Positions 48,619 to 57,982 of a stretch of DNA of 64,000 nt are shown piece after piece. The DNA lies in contig NZ_OGTP01000006.1 in the NCBI RefSeq assembly GCF_900258035.1, positions 237,356-301,355 of the forward strand, in the 5' to 3' direction. The stretch comes from Caballeronia novacaledonica. Lineage in GTDB: Bacteria > Pseudomonadota > Gammaproteobacteria > Burkholderiales > Burkholderiaceae. Under the pieces are notes generated by a model, which saw nothing but the letters and a program-made list of their open reading frames with translations, did not search any database and had not been told where the DNA came from. Both the position numbers and the translations under genes were made by a program. Position 1 is the first letter of the stretch, and each line of letters opens with the position of its first letter.

Positions 48619-49794
48619 TTAGAAGCGGTGACGGATACCCGTCGACACGACAACTTGACGGCTGCTCGAGGACAGGCCGCTAACCACACCGTTGATGCCC
48701 GCGTTCGGGTACTCGCCTTCCGGCAGACCGCTCGCGATCTGCACCACGCCTTCAGCATAGATGTCCGTGCGCTTCGACAGAGCGTAGTCCGTCTGCAGGC
48801 CGAACTGGTGGAAGCGAACGCGCGTCGAGTCGCCGTCGCCTTGCGCGAACTTGGCGTTCGTGAACGTGTAAGCCGCGCCGAGCGCGAGAGCCGGCGTCAG
48901 AGCATAGCGGCCGTTCACTTCGTAGTTGTTGACGATGTTCGAACCCGAGCCCGGCACATTGTCGTTCTGACGCGTCTGCGTCCAGATCGCGCCGAACGTT
49001 GCTGCGCCGACCGAGTAGCTGGCGCCTGCACCGAACGTACGCTGACGATCGTCGAACACGGCCGACTCTTGGTTCGGCACGCTCACCGGACCACCAATGA
49101 TCGCGCCCGGAGCCGCGTTCAGACCCGCGCTCGTGTTGATGCCGTTGGCTTGCATGTACGCTGCGCCCAGCTTCAGGCCGCCGTTTGCGTAGCCCGCGCC
49201 GATGCTGTAAGCACGGTTTGCCGCGAAGCTGCCCGCAGCGTTCGAGAAGCCGTACAGGCCGCTGAACGAGAAGCCGGCGTAGTTTGCGCTTTGGAACTTG
49301 ACCGAGTTGTTCTCGCGGAACGCGTCGCCGTTCAGGTTATCCAGGTTGCCCGGGTGCGCGAAATACGTGCCGCCCCAGGTTCCCGTTGCGCTCAGCGGGC
49401 CGAGGTAGTCGACCACGGAGTCGGTCTGGTGACCAAGCGTCACCGTGCCTCCGCCCGTCGACAGACCGACGAACGCTTGACGGCTGAAGCCGCTGCCGAT
49501 GCTCGAACCGTTCGACACGTTGAAGCCATTCTCCAACGTGAAGATTGCCTTCATGCCGCCGCCCAGGTCTTCCTTACCGCGCACACCCCAACGGCTCATC
49601 TGAACGTTGCCGCTCGTCATGCCGAACGAGCTGTTCTTGAAGTGGTCGGCACTTTCCGGAGCCTGCACGTTGTTCACGTACGTGAAGCCTGCGTCGACCA
49701 GACCATACAGCGTGACGCTGCTTTGTGCGTTAGCAGCGCCTGCGAACGATGCGGCCAAAGCTGCGACGGCCGTGACGATCAAATTCTTTTTCAT
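48619..49794 (-). CDS. Outer-membrane porin, Gram-negative OmpC-like family
   Basis: 391 residues. The signal peptide MKKNLIVTAVAALAASFAGAANA is cleaved before QSSVTLYGLVDAGF, the common start of beta-proteobacterial porins. The mature protein shows alternating beta-strand pattern, the loop SRQAFVGLSTGGGTVTLGHQ, and ends in a terminal phenylalanine (GIRHRF) used for outer-membrane assembly. It forms a trimeric diffusion channel. Regulation probably acts on the long upstream region; a palindrome lies about 165 bp before the start. Confidence 0.95.
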   Translation of the reverse strand: MKKNLIVTAVAALAASFAGAANAQSSVTLYGLVDAGFTYVNNVQAPESADHFKNSSFGMTSGNVQMSRWGVRGKEDLGGGMKAIFTLENGFNVSNGSSIGSGFSRQAFVGLSTGGGTVTLGHQTDSVVDYLGPLSATGTWGGTYFAHPGNLDNLNGDAFRENNSVKFQSANYAGFSFSGLYGFSNAAGSFAANRAYSIGAGYANGGLKLGAAYMQANGINTSAGLNAAPGAIIGGPVSVPNQESAVFDDRQRTFGAGASYSVGAATFGAIWTQTRQNDNVPGSGSNIVNNYEVNGRYALTPALALGAAYTFTNAKFAQGDGDSTRVRFHQFGLQTDYALSKRTDIYAEGVVQIASGLPEGEYPNAGINGVVSGLSSSSRQVVVSTGIRHRF

Positions 49795-50235
49795 GCGTGT
49801 TCCTTTGCTGAGTCGTGAGACTCGATGGGTTGCTTCAGGCCAAACGCCTGTCGAGCTTGGATTGCCTCTTCGCTCGTTTAGCTCGGCACCGATATTCGGC
49901 ACGACAAAGTTTATTGCCCGGTCTTTTTGAGAAGCCGCCGAACAAATCACAAAAGCCTTTTCGAATAGTTCGAAAAGTGGAATTTCAATATGGATAAACG
50001 CTTAGGCCACGCGGACTTACACGTCGCATCGCTTCCGCGTTACACGTGCCCTACGACAGTTAAGTTGCATACATGCGACAGTGGCTACATTGAGACACCT
50101 GATCGAGATCAGAACCCTCCGATTCCCAGGCATGTCATCGCACTCTAAGATCGCGCACGCGATGCGGCGGTCCAATCGCCCGCGTCGACCTGCATATTCG
50201 AAGCGTCAAAAGGCGCTTCTCACGTCGCTCTCCCA
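49795..50235. other. 441-bp divergent intergenic region upstream of the porin and LysR genes
   Basis: No gene is seen. It contains the porin leader and a perfect interrupted palindrome at 49957-49977, within a relatively AT-rich stretch. It must hold the promoters of both flanking genes. Confidence 0.6.
49957..49977. promoter_or_regulatory. Interrupted palindrome upstream of the porin
   Basis: CTTTTCGAA-TAG-TTCGAAAAG: perfect 9-bp arms with a 3-bp spacer, 163 bp before the porin start. It could be an operator or a leader hairpin. Confidence 0.5.
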
Positions 50236-51171
50236 ATGAATCAACTTCAAGCGATGCGCGTCTTTCTAAAGGTGTCGGAAACCGAGTCGTTCGGCCGCGC
50301 CGCCGCCGCGCTCGATCTCTCCAACGCCGTGATATCGCGCTACGTCTCGCTGCTCGAAGCGCATCTCAACACGCGCTTGCTGAACCGGACTACGCGCAGC
50401 GTCTCACTGACCGAGGCCGGCCGCGCTTATGCCGAAGGCTGCCGGGCGGTGATCGATCAAATCGAACTGATGGAGGCATCGGTGGGGACCGGTTCCGTCG
50501 ATCCGTCGGGCACGCTCAATCTGGTGGCATCCGCATCGTTTTCACTGCTCGGACTCACGCCTATGCTTCGCGCATTCATGGAGCGTTACTCGAACGTGAA
50601 GCTGCGTCTGACGCTGCTGCACCGTCCGGTCGATCTCGTCGCGGAAGGCTTCGACGTCGGCATCGTCGTGCCGCATCTCGTCAACAGCGGCATGCTGATC
50701 AATCGTCCGCTGGTCAGGGTGGCTGCGGTGCTTGTCGCTTCGCCTGCCTATCTCGCTCGGCGCGACGCGCCCGTTCGTCCGGCAAAACTGGCGGCGCACG
50801 CGTTTCTCGCGCCGTCCTCCAACATTCACGGATCGACGTGGTGCTTTGTCGGACCGACGGGCGTGGAGGAAAGCATCGCGCTCGATCCGGCATACACCGT
50901 GAACAGCTCGCACATGTTGCGGCAGGCGGCGCTTTCCGGAATGGGAATCGCGGTGCTGCCGGAGAGTTATGTGTCGCAGGACATCGAAACGGGATCGCTC
51001 GTGCGCCTCCTGCCGGGCTACACGATCAAGGACGCCGACAAGGAAGTGTCGATCGTCTATCCGGGGCGCCGACACGTGCCGGCCAAGACGCGCTCATTCG
51101 TGGATTTCGCGCTGACCTACTTCCGCGAACGCGAAACAGTCGAAGTCGATCCTGAAGCGTTTCCGGCATAA
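50236..51171 (+). CDS. LysR-family transcriptional regulator
   Basis: 311 residues. The N-terminal helix-turn-helix starts MNQLQAMRVFLKVSETESFGRA and contains LDLSNAVISRYVSLLEAHL. The effector domain is of the PBP2 type typical of the large group of LysR regulators beginning MxxLxxMRVF. It is divergent from the porin gene with 441 bp between, and convergent with the histidine kinase gene (40 bp). Target genes are unknown; LysR proteins often control the divergent neighbour. Confidence 0.9.
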   Translation: MNQLQAMRVFLKVSETESFGRAAAALDLSNAVISRYVSLLEAHLNTRLLNRTTRSVSLTEAGRAYAEGCRAVIDQIELMEASVGTGSVDPSGTLNLVASASFSLLGLTPMLRAFMERYSNVKLRLTLLHRPVDLVAEGFDVGIVVPHLVNSGMLINRPLVRVAAVLVASPAYLARRDAPVRPAKLAAHAFLAPSSNIHGSTWCFVGPTGVEESIALDPAYTVNSSHMLRQAALSGMGIAVLPESYVSQDIETGSLVRLLPGYTIKDADKEVSIVYPGRRHVPAKTRSFVDFALTYFRERETVEVDPEAFPA

Positions 51172-51211
51172 GAAGTAAGCAGACGCAGCGGCATTGCGCC
51201 GCGTTGCGTCA

Positions 51212-54200
51212 TCAAAGAATGCTGGCACCTTGCGCGTGAATGCGCTCGACGAGTTGTTCGCATCGCGCGATCAGCGCAAGTCCTTCGCGACGGCGTGTTT
51301 CGCGGTTTTTTACGTGCAGATCGCGACGAAACTCCTCCAGCGCACGAATCAGCGGCCGATACTGCAAAACGCTGACCGCCCCAAAAACGCGGTGATGCCA
51401 GTCCCGCAAGTCATCTACCGTACCGCGATCGAGCAAGGTCCGGAGCGCCACGAGATCTTCGCGGAACGACGAGACGAACGCATCCAGCAACGCCTTGACG
51501 GTCGCTTCGCTACCCCACAGTTGAGCCATCGCGATTAGATCGAGATCGTCATCATCGGGCGGCGGCGCGTCGGCAACTTGCGGTGATTGCGCGTCGGGCT
51601 CGGGCACAGCGCCCTCCGTCACCCACCAGCGGTGCAGATGTTTGCGCAACGTGACGAGCCGGGTCGGTTTCACGAGACGGTCGTCCATGCCCGCATCGCG
51701 GCACTTCTGCAACTCGTCGGCCGCGGTGCTAGCCGTGATGCCGAGAATCGGCAGGCGACGCAACGTGCCGGCTTCGCTGGCCCGGATGCGGCGTGCGAGT
51801 TCGTAGCCCGTCATGTTCGGCATGTGGCAATCCGTGATGAGGAAGCCATAGCGCGTGTGCGCCAGCGCGGCGAGCGCCTCCGCGCCATCGTGCACGACGT
51901 CGCAGGCGAATCCGAGCAGCGAAAGCTGATGACGGATCAGTTCCTGATTCACCGGATGATCCTCGGCCACGAGCACGAGCTTGCCGCTGTGCAGTGCGTC
52001 GCCCCGGTCCGGCGCCGCCATCTTCGCATCATGGCCAAGCGTCACGCCGGATGCGATCCGCGGCATGCCCGTCAACGCGGCCACACAAGCGGCGCCGAGC
52101 CCATGCCATGAAATCGGATTGGCACTCACGCGAATGTCGTCTTCAAGGATTCGGTAGCCGGTCGGCTTCGGCTTTTCCGTCGCGTGAATCACGCGCGAGC
52201 CGAGCGGCGACGCAAGCGTGTGGGTATCGCTCAAAAAGACGAGTTCGATATCTTTCAGCGACTCCGGCTCCGATCGCGCGAGTTCATCGGGTGTCAAACG
52301 CTGCAAGTCAAGACCGAGCGCCTGGCCGTAATGCATGAGCGCAACCGCCACGCGGTCGTCCTCGATCGCAACGATGCCTCGCTTGTCGCGCAATCCGTCG
52401 ATCTGATATTGCAAGCTTTCGACGGGCATCGTGAGACGAACGGTCATCGCTGTTCCGACGCCGACCGCGCTTTCGACACTCATTGCGCCGCCCATTAGCT
52501 CGATGAGACGATTGCAGATCGTTAGCCCGAGCCCTGTGCCGCCGAAGCGGCGCGTCGTCGAAGTCTCCGCTTGCACGAACGGCTCGAACAGGCTCTGCAG
52601 AGCCTCCGGGGCAATCCCGATGCCGGTGTCCTTCACGCACAGCTCGATGACCTGTTCCGATTCGCGCTGCTCGACCGCGCGCACGTGCAGCGCGACGTCG
52701 CCCTTGATCGTGAACTTGATCGCGTTACTCATCAGGTTGAAGAGAACCTGCCGCAGGCGCACGCTGTCGCCCCGCACCGTCGCCGCCACCTCCGGCGCCA
52801 CGTCGACACGTACGCGCAGACCCTTCTCATGCGCCCTGCCGGCGAGCAGGCCGACTGCACTGTCCACGAGTTCGCGCAAATCGATCGGCGTCGACTCGAT
52901 CGTCAACCGGTTCGCCTCGATCTTCGAATAGTCGAGGAGATCGTCCAGGATCTGCAGGAGCGCACTGGCGGAGTCCTGAATCATGCCGAGCATCTGCGAC
53001 TGATCAGGGTTCAACGGCGTGTTCTCGAGCACTTCGATGAGCCCCAGAACGCCGTTCATCGGCGTGCGGATTTCGTGGCTCATCATGGCCAGGAAGTCGT
53101 CTTTCGCGCGCGATGCTGCCTCGGCGATATCCCGCGCGCGGGCGAGTTCGTCGGCGCGGGCATGCTCCACGCTGGCATCGGCCCAATAGCCGCTCCAGAC
53201 CACGGCCCCGTCGTCTTCACGATGCGCGACGAGGTCGGCGCGAATCCAGCGCGTGATGCCTTCCACCGTTGAGCGGAATTCGGTGTGCAGCGGATCAAGC
53301 GTGCGCGCCGAGGTTTCGATTTCTTCGAGCAGGCGCGCGCTGTCCTCCAAGTGGATACGCGTCAACGCGTGAATCGGATCATCGGCCAAGGCGACGACGT
53401 CCAGAGCGAGCAATTGGCGGGTATCGCCATCGATATAAGGAAGGCTGTACGTGCCGTCGCTTGCGCGACGCAACTGGAACACGACTGCGGGCAGCGATCG
53501 CGTCACGTCGTGAAGTCGCCGCTCGGTCTGACGCGCGCGCGTTTCGGCCTCGCGGATATCGGTGATATCGATCATCGTGCCGACGACGCCCGCTGGCTCG
53601 CCGTTCAAGGCCGTGAACGCGCCGGTCCAGAAAAGACCGCAATGTGGATGGTTCTGATCGTCGAGAAATTCCGCTTCGACTTCCTGTCGCTGGCCGGTAG
53701 CCAGCGTCTTGCTGGTCAGGTCGTGGAGCACGCGGCTGTGCGCGTCGCCCCACGTCGCCACTTCGAGACTCGTGCGGCCGATGATGTCTTCGCGCCGCAC
53801 CCCAAGCGCCTCTTCGAAGGCGCGATTCACCGTGATGTAGCGGTTATCCATGTCCTTCGCGACGAGCGGATACGGAACCACCTCCATCATGGTCTGCTGA
53901 AAACTGAGTTGCGTACCGAGACGGTGCTCCGTTTCCTTGCGACGGTCCATCTCCTGTTGCAGTCGAATGAAGGCGCGCAGCGTGACGAACAACACTGCCG
54001 CAATGCCGATCAGAGCCGGCAGCAAACGCAGCGCCGTCATGTTCCAGAACGCGGATGCATCCGATTGCGACGCAGTCGGTTGCGACGCTGCGGACTTCGG
54101 CCGCCCCGATGGAATCGCCGCGACGATCATATCGATCTCGCCACGCTGAAATGCCAACGCTGCACTTGCCCAATCGTCGAAGCGCTTTGGTTTAAAGGAG

Positions 54201-54490
54201 ACGCCGAGCGGCTTCTCGATTGCTTCCAGCGCGGCTTCTGGCCGCTGAAGCGACTCGCGGGCAGAAACGTCCGACGCTTCGACCAACCCGACAAAGATCG
54301 GCTTCGACGTGCGCAAATCACTGCGCTCGGATTCACTGAGTTTGAGCGCGGCGGTAGCACGCTCCGTTTCGGCGTGGACGTCAGCGGTTGGCTGCGGAGT
54401 GCTGCCTTGACCATGCGGCTCGGCCGCCTGGCTCGATAATGGCGCGATCAGGCTGAGAAGAAGGAAGCAACGGACGAGCAGAAATTTCAA
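51212..54490 (-). CDS. BvgS-like hybrid histidine kinase with truncated periplasmic sensor
   Basis: 1092 residues from a TTG start chosen because GAGGGG lies six bases before it and the product then begins with a signal peptide (MKFLLVRCFLLLSLIAPLSS). Order: a short periplasmic part with only a piece of one Venus-flytrap lobe (about 45-130), one membrane helix (155-175), a PAS domain (about 195-310), a second PAS-like domain (325-445), HisKA with His472 in SHEIRTP, HATPase (DTGIGIAP at 621, GGTGLGL at 650), a receiver with Asp887, and an HPt domain with probable phospho-acceptor His1033. A kinase-receiver-HPt relay like BvgS/EvgS. Partners are probably the three response regulators just upstream. 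Confidence 0.9.
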   Translation of the reverse strand: MKFLLVRCFLLLSLIAPLSSQAAEPHGQGSTPQPTADVHAETERATAALKLSESERSDLRTSKPIFVGLVEASDVSARESLQRPEAALEAIEKPLGVSFKPKRFDDWASAALAFQRGEIDMIVAAIPSGRPKSAASQPTASQSDASAFWNMTALRLLPALIGIAAVLFVTLRAFIRLQQEMDRRKETEHRLGTQLSFQQTMMEVVPYPLVAKDMDNRYITVNRAFEEALGVRREDIIGRTSLEVATWGDAHSRVLHDLTSKTLATGQRQEVEAEFLDDQNHPHCGLFWTGAFTALNGEPAGVVGTMIDITDIREAETRARQTERRLHDVTRSLPAVVFQLRRASDGTYSLPYIDGDTRQLLALDVVALADDPIHALTRIHLEDSARLLEEIETSARTLDPLHTEFRSTVEGITRWIRADLVAHREDDGAVVWSGYWADASVEHARADELARARDIAEAASRAKDDFLAMMSHEIRTPMNGVLGLIEVLENTPLNPDQSQMLGMIQDSASALLQILDDLLDYSKIEANRLTIESTPIDLRELVDSAVGLLAGRAHEKGLRVRVDVAPEVAATVRGDSVRLRQVLFNLMSNAIKFTIKGDVALHVRAVEQRESEQVIELCVKDTGIGIAPEALQSLFEPFVQAETSTTRRFGGTGLGLTICNRLIELMGGAMSVESAVGVGTAMTVRLTMPVESLQYQIDGLRDKRGIVAIEDDRVAVALMHYGQALGLDLQRLTPDELARSEPESLKDIELVFLSDTHTLASPLGSRVIHATEKPKPTGYRILEDDIRVSANPISWHGLGAACVAALTGMPRIASGVTLGHDAKMAAPDRGDALHSGKLVLVAEDHPVNQELIRHQLSLLGFACDVVHDGAEALAALAHTRYGFLITDCHMPNMTGYELARRIRASEAGTLRRLPILGITASTAADELQKCRDAGMDDRLVKPTRLVTLRKHLHRWWVTEGAVPEPDAQSPQVADAPPPDDDDLDLIAMAQLWGSEATVKALLDAFVSSFREDLVALRTLLDRGTVDDLRDWHHRVFGAVSVLQYRPLIRALEEFRRDLHVKNRETRRREGLALIARCEQLVERIHAQGASIL

Positions 54491-54704
54491 TTCGAACCCC
54501 TCGGATACGGCCGACGCTGACAACGAAAGTTGTCCGGCCGACAAGGCAAGCTCGCGAAGAGCCGGTTCGCCGCTTTTGACGGATGAGTTCCCTCGCGCTT
54601 CGCGCTTGCCTATCAGATGAAGATGGGTTCAGTCTGACCCGCGTCGCATTGGAATCGAATCAGAACCGTCCCAATTTGCTGAGAAATTGGGCACGGCGTT
54701 CAGA

Positions 54705-55355
54705 TCAGATCAAACCGACCTGCTGTAGATACGCAACCAGTTCCTCTTCGCTTTCGAGCCCCAGCTTGCGCATGCCGCTGCGCTTTTGCGTCGCGATTGT
54801 CTTGCGGCTTCGCCCGAAGTGATCCGCGATTTCATGAACGAGAAGGCCGCGGGCGTAAAGCTGGAACACTTCCCATTCACGTCGGCTCAACACGCCCGCG
54901 CGCGCGGGCGACGTTGCCGGCAGATCTCTCACCGCCGCCTCCACGCACGGCGAAAGGAAGCAGCCGCCCGCCTCGGCCACGGCAATTGCGTCGCGCAGGT
55001 ATTCGAGTCCATCGCGCTTGTCGATCACGCCGTTCACGCCGAGCTGAACGAGGCCCGCCAGCATTCGCGTCTGCGAGATCATCGTAAGGACAATGATCTT
55101 TGGCCTGTCTTCCTGCCACGACAAGCGACGCAGATAGCCGATCGAACTGCTTTCGCCGTCTATTCCGCGCATGCCGATATCCGCGAAAATGAAGTCGCAC
55201 GGAGTGGTATCGACCGCTTCGGCAAGTTCCAGCGTGTTCAGCGCAGTGGCGACTACTCGAATAGCGCCGTCTCGCTCCAGGAAGCTCTGAACTCCTTTGA
55301 TGACGACCGGATGATCGTCCGCAACAATCGCTCTTTTTAGCGTTTTTGTTCTCAT
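54705..55355 (-). CDS. NarL/FixJ-type response regulator (first of three)
   Basis: 216 residues. The receiver domain has the acidic pocket VADDHP, phospho-acceptor Asp59 in FADIGMRG, the switch threonine in VLTMIS and the lysine in VIDKRDG. The LuxR-type helix-turn-helix near the C terminus (LSRREWEVFQLYARGLLVHEIADHFGRSRKTIATQ) binds DNA. It lies 214 bp before the kinase gene on the same strand, the nearest of three regulators, so it is the best candidate cognate partner (BvgA-like). Confidence 0.92.
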   Translation of the reverse strand: MRTKTLKRAIVADDHPVVIKGVQSFLERDGAIRVVATALNTLELAEAVDTTPCDFIFADIGMRGIDGESSSIGYLRRLSWQEDRPKIIVLTMISQTRMLAGLVQLGVNGVIDKRDGLEYLRDAIAVAEAGGCFLSPCVEAAVRDLPATSPARAGVLSRREWEVFQLYARGLLVHEIADHFGRSRKTIATQKRSGMRKLGLESEEELVAYLQQVGLI

Positions 55356-55467
55356 TGTTTATGCGCTTTGGTGAAATTATCCGGCGCGCGAAAGTCGTCG
55401 ATCGACTGAGCGCTGTCTCCTTGCCGGCCTTTGATGATTACGCGTCGTCCGCGCTATGAAACCCCTT

Positions 55468-56148
55468 TTAGATCAAGCCGCTATCCGCGATAAACCGATA
55501 CAAATCAGCGTCTGTCGATAAATCGAGCTTGCGCATAGCCGCACACTTTTGCGCGCTGATTGTCTTCACGCTACGGTCGAGTTCCTTTGCGATCTCGGTG
55601 ACGTTCGCACCTCGCGCGTAACGTTCGATCACTTCCAGTTCGCGACCCGTGAGTCTCTGACGAATAAAGCGCGCGTGGCTTTCCGCGTCTGCGAGCGCCA
55701 GCGTTCGGCGAATTCCTGGTCCGAGATAAGTCTCGTTGGCGATGACCGAAACGATGGCCACGTAGATCAGGTCGAGCCGATCCTCTTTGCTCAGAAATGC
55801 ATCGGCTCCGGCTTCCAGCGCGTGTTTGACGAGCATGGCGTCGTCGATGCGTGACAGGACGACGATGCGAACCTCGGGATACCGATTCGCGATGTGCTGG
55901 ATCAACGCGATGCCGTCGCCATAGCGCCCGCCCGGCATGAAGAAGTCGATAACTGCCACGTCGCATTCGCCGCGAGCGAGCGACTCGTCGAGTTGTGTCG
56001 AGTTCGCGTTCCGACTTACGACTTCCACACTGGGAAAATTCCCGGCAAAACGCTCGAGTGCAAGAATGACGAGAGGATGGTCATCCGCGATCGCCAGCCT
56101 TATCCGTTTAGCGTGCGAGAACACTTGGCTCCCGTTCCCGAACTCCAT
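55468..56148 (-). CDS. NarL/FixJ-type response regulator (second of three)
   Basis: 226 residues from ATG 56148, chosen for AAGGGG upstream and for usual spacing before the receiver domain. An ATG at 56244 would add 32 residues without family likeness. Receiver features: IADDHP, Asp68 in VIDFFMPGG, VLSRID and FLSKEDR. The LuxR helix-turn-helix is LTGRELEVIERYARGANVTEIAKELDRSVKTISAQ. It differs clearly in sequence from its two neighbours, so it is not a recent duplicate. Gap of 112 bp to the first regulator gene and 123 bp to the third. Confidence 0.88.
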   Translation of the reverse strand: MEFGNGSQVFSHAKRIRLAIADDHPLVILALERFAGNFPSVEVVSRNANSTQLDESLARGECDVAVIDFFMPGGRYGDGIALIQHIANRYPEVRIVVLSRIDDAMLVKHALEAGADAFLSKEDRLDLIYVAIVSVIANETYLGPGIRRTLALADAESHARFIRQRLTGRELEVIERYARGANVTEIAKELDRSVKTISAQKCAAMRKLDLSTDADLYRFIADSGLI

Positions 56149-56271
56149 GGACTCAAACCCCTTCTCGTACAGCGGACCCGATACCGAATCCAGAAATGAA
56201 CCAGAAGCATCGGATACCGAAACATTTAGATACATCAGACGCATCCGAAATGAAAATCAAACACAAAATGG

Positions 56272-56919
56272 TCATCCCAATCCGCGTGCGCGAACGAATG
56301 CGAACAAGCCAGGGTCGTTTCTGACACCGAGCTTATTCATCGCATCGCGTTTCTGGCGACTGATGGTGCGAACATCGCGCTCGAGCTCTTTCGCGATCTC
56401 CGTGATCGAATGCCCTTTGGCAAACAAACGGACCACTTCGATCTCTCGCGGGGAAAGGCGTGGCTCCTCGGAGGAAAAGTCCGTCTCCGTGCCTGCCTCT
56501 GCGAGCGCTGCGACAAACGACGCACTCACAAAGCGACGCCCGACACTCGCATGCCGCACGGCCGTCCCCACCAGTTCGATCGGTTCGGCCTTGCTGACAA
56601 GGCTCGTCGCGCCGGCGTTCAAGATGGAGCGCAGAATCGCGACGTTGCTTACGCTCGTGAGCACGACGATGCTGATATTCGCGAAATCCTGCCGTACCTT
56701 GCGAATGAGACGCAGGCCGTCGTTCGCATCCGTACCCGGCTCGGGCATGGCAAAGTCCGTGACCAGGACGTCGCATGGTGTGTCCGCGAGCTGGGCCATC
56801 AGAGTGCTCGCATTATTTGCCTCGCCGACGACGTCCATTCCATGGTCTGCGGCAAAGAGCGCTTTCATTCCAAGGAGTACGAATGGATGATCGTCAGCCA
56901 ATACTATTCGAAGCTTCAA
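56272..56919 (-). CDS. NarL/FixJ-type response regulator (third of three)
   Basis: 215 residues. The receiver has VLADDHP, phospho-acceptor Asp55 in VTDFAMPEPG, VLTSVS and LVSKAEP. The LuxR-type DNA-binding domain is LSPREIEVVRLFAKGHSITEIAKELERDVRTISRQ. It is the most upstream gene of the run; the 415 bp before it contain a relatively AT-rich stretch that could hold the operon promoter. All three regulators keep the residues needed for phosphorylation. Confidence 0.92.
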   Translation of the reverse strand: MKLRIVLADDHPFVLLGMKALFAADHGMDVVGEANNASTLMAQLADTPCDVLVTDFAMPEPGTDANDGLRLIRKVRQDFANISIVVLTSVSNVAILRSILNAGATSLVSKAEPIELVGTAVRHASVGRRFVSASFVAALAEAGTETDFSSEEPRLSPREIEVVRLFAKGHSITEIAKELERDVRTISRQKRDAMNKLGVRNDPGLFAFVRARGLG

Positions 56920-57334
56920 GAGGCCCCCGTTCAGATTGTTGGTCTTGATGAATTTGCTTGACTCGACCCCGTTCGACGGATTAATCCGCGTTGGCAGGCA
57001 TAGGCACGTATTGTCCGGATTTGTGTTTAGTGAAAACCAATGAACAAATCGATGGCAGCAAGCAAATAACTATGGCTTTTTGTTCTCTTGAATAACTACT
57101 TCAAAATAGATTGCGAATAAAACGCAGACTATAGGAGAAGTCCGATTAGCCTTGAGCTTTGGGTTCCGAATCGAAGCGCACCCGTCGTCCGCGCAATCCC
57201 GAGAGATTAATATGCCGCGCCGAGAAAAGGGTGAGCGCGCGCCACAATTCAGAAATCGCCTTGCCGGGACAAAAAATGGGCCTCGGGCCATATCAGCCGG
57301 AGGCCCACTTTTGGACGCGCGTCGTTGCGGTTCG
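56920..57334. other. 415-bp intergenic region upstream of the response-regulator run
   Basis: No gene is seen. The part at about 57020-57150 is AT-rich compared with the surrounding DNA and may hold the promoter of the regulator genes. The right-hand end contains the ssb terminator. Confidence 0.55.
57271..57311 (-). terminator. Rho-independent terminator after ssb
   Basis: Stem tgggcctc (57277-57284) pairs with gaggccca (57300-57307), followed on the minus strand by six T residues (complement of 57271-57276). It lies 24 bp past the ssb stop. Confidence 0.8.
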
Positions 57335-57865
57335 TCAGAACGGAATGTCGTCGTCCATGTCGTCGAAGCCGCCGCCCGCCGGTGCGCTCGGGCGGCCCGA
57401 ACCGCCGCCAGCGCCGCCCGCTCCACCGCCGCCCGCGCGTCCGCCCGCAGGCGCGCGAGCGGCGCCGCCGGAACGTTCCATCGGCGCGCCGCGGCTGTAG
57501 CCGGCGTCATCGCCGCCGCCAACCGCGCCGCCGCGGCCGCCGAGCATTTGCATTTGATCCGCGACGATTTCCGTCGAATAGCGTTCCTGGCCGGCTTGGT
57601 CGGTCCATTTGCGCGTGCGGATACGCCCTTCGATATACACCGACGAGCCCTTCTTCAGATACTCGTTCACGATCTCCGCGAGCCGCCCGAAGAACGCCAC
57701 GCGATGCCACTCCGTGAGTTCCTTGAATTCGCCGGAGGCCTTGTCCTTGTAGCGGTCCGTCGTCGCGAGACGGATGTTGGCCACGGCGTCGCCGCTCGGG
57801 AGGTAGCGGGTTTCCGGGTCGGCGCCCAGATTGCCCACGAGAATGACCTTGTTGACTGATGCCAT
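57335..57865 (-). CDS. ssb: Single-stranded DNA-binding protein
   Basis: 176 residues. The OB fold occupies about 1-110, starting [22 protein letters not shown] with the conserved [13 protein letters not shown] Gly/Ala-rich disordered linker follows, and the acidic tip DDDIPF recruits repair and replication partners. It lies 117 bp downstream of an MFS gene on the same strand; uvrA lies further upstream and divergent, the classic uvrA/ssb neighbourhood with an insertion. I did not see a LexA-type CTGT-N8-ACAG box. Confidence 0.97.
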   Translation of the reverse strand: MASVNKVILVGNLGADPETRYLPSGDAVANIRLATTDRYKDKASGEFKELTEWHRVAFFGRLAEIVNEYLKKGSSVYIEGRIRTRKWTDQAGQERYSTEIVADQMQMLGGRGGAVGGGDDAGYSRGAPMERSGGAARAPAGGRAGGGGAGGAGGGSGRPSAPAGGGFDDMDDDIPF

Positions 57866-57982
57866 GATTTCTCCGGTAGATTCCTTGCTAACTGTCAGCC
57901 GAATGGTGCAATCAGACCGATCCCGTCTTCAGACGTGAATTCGCCCGCACCATGCCGGCTTGATTCGATGATTCAAATATCT

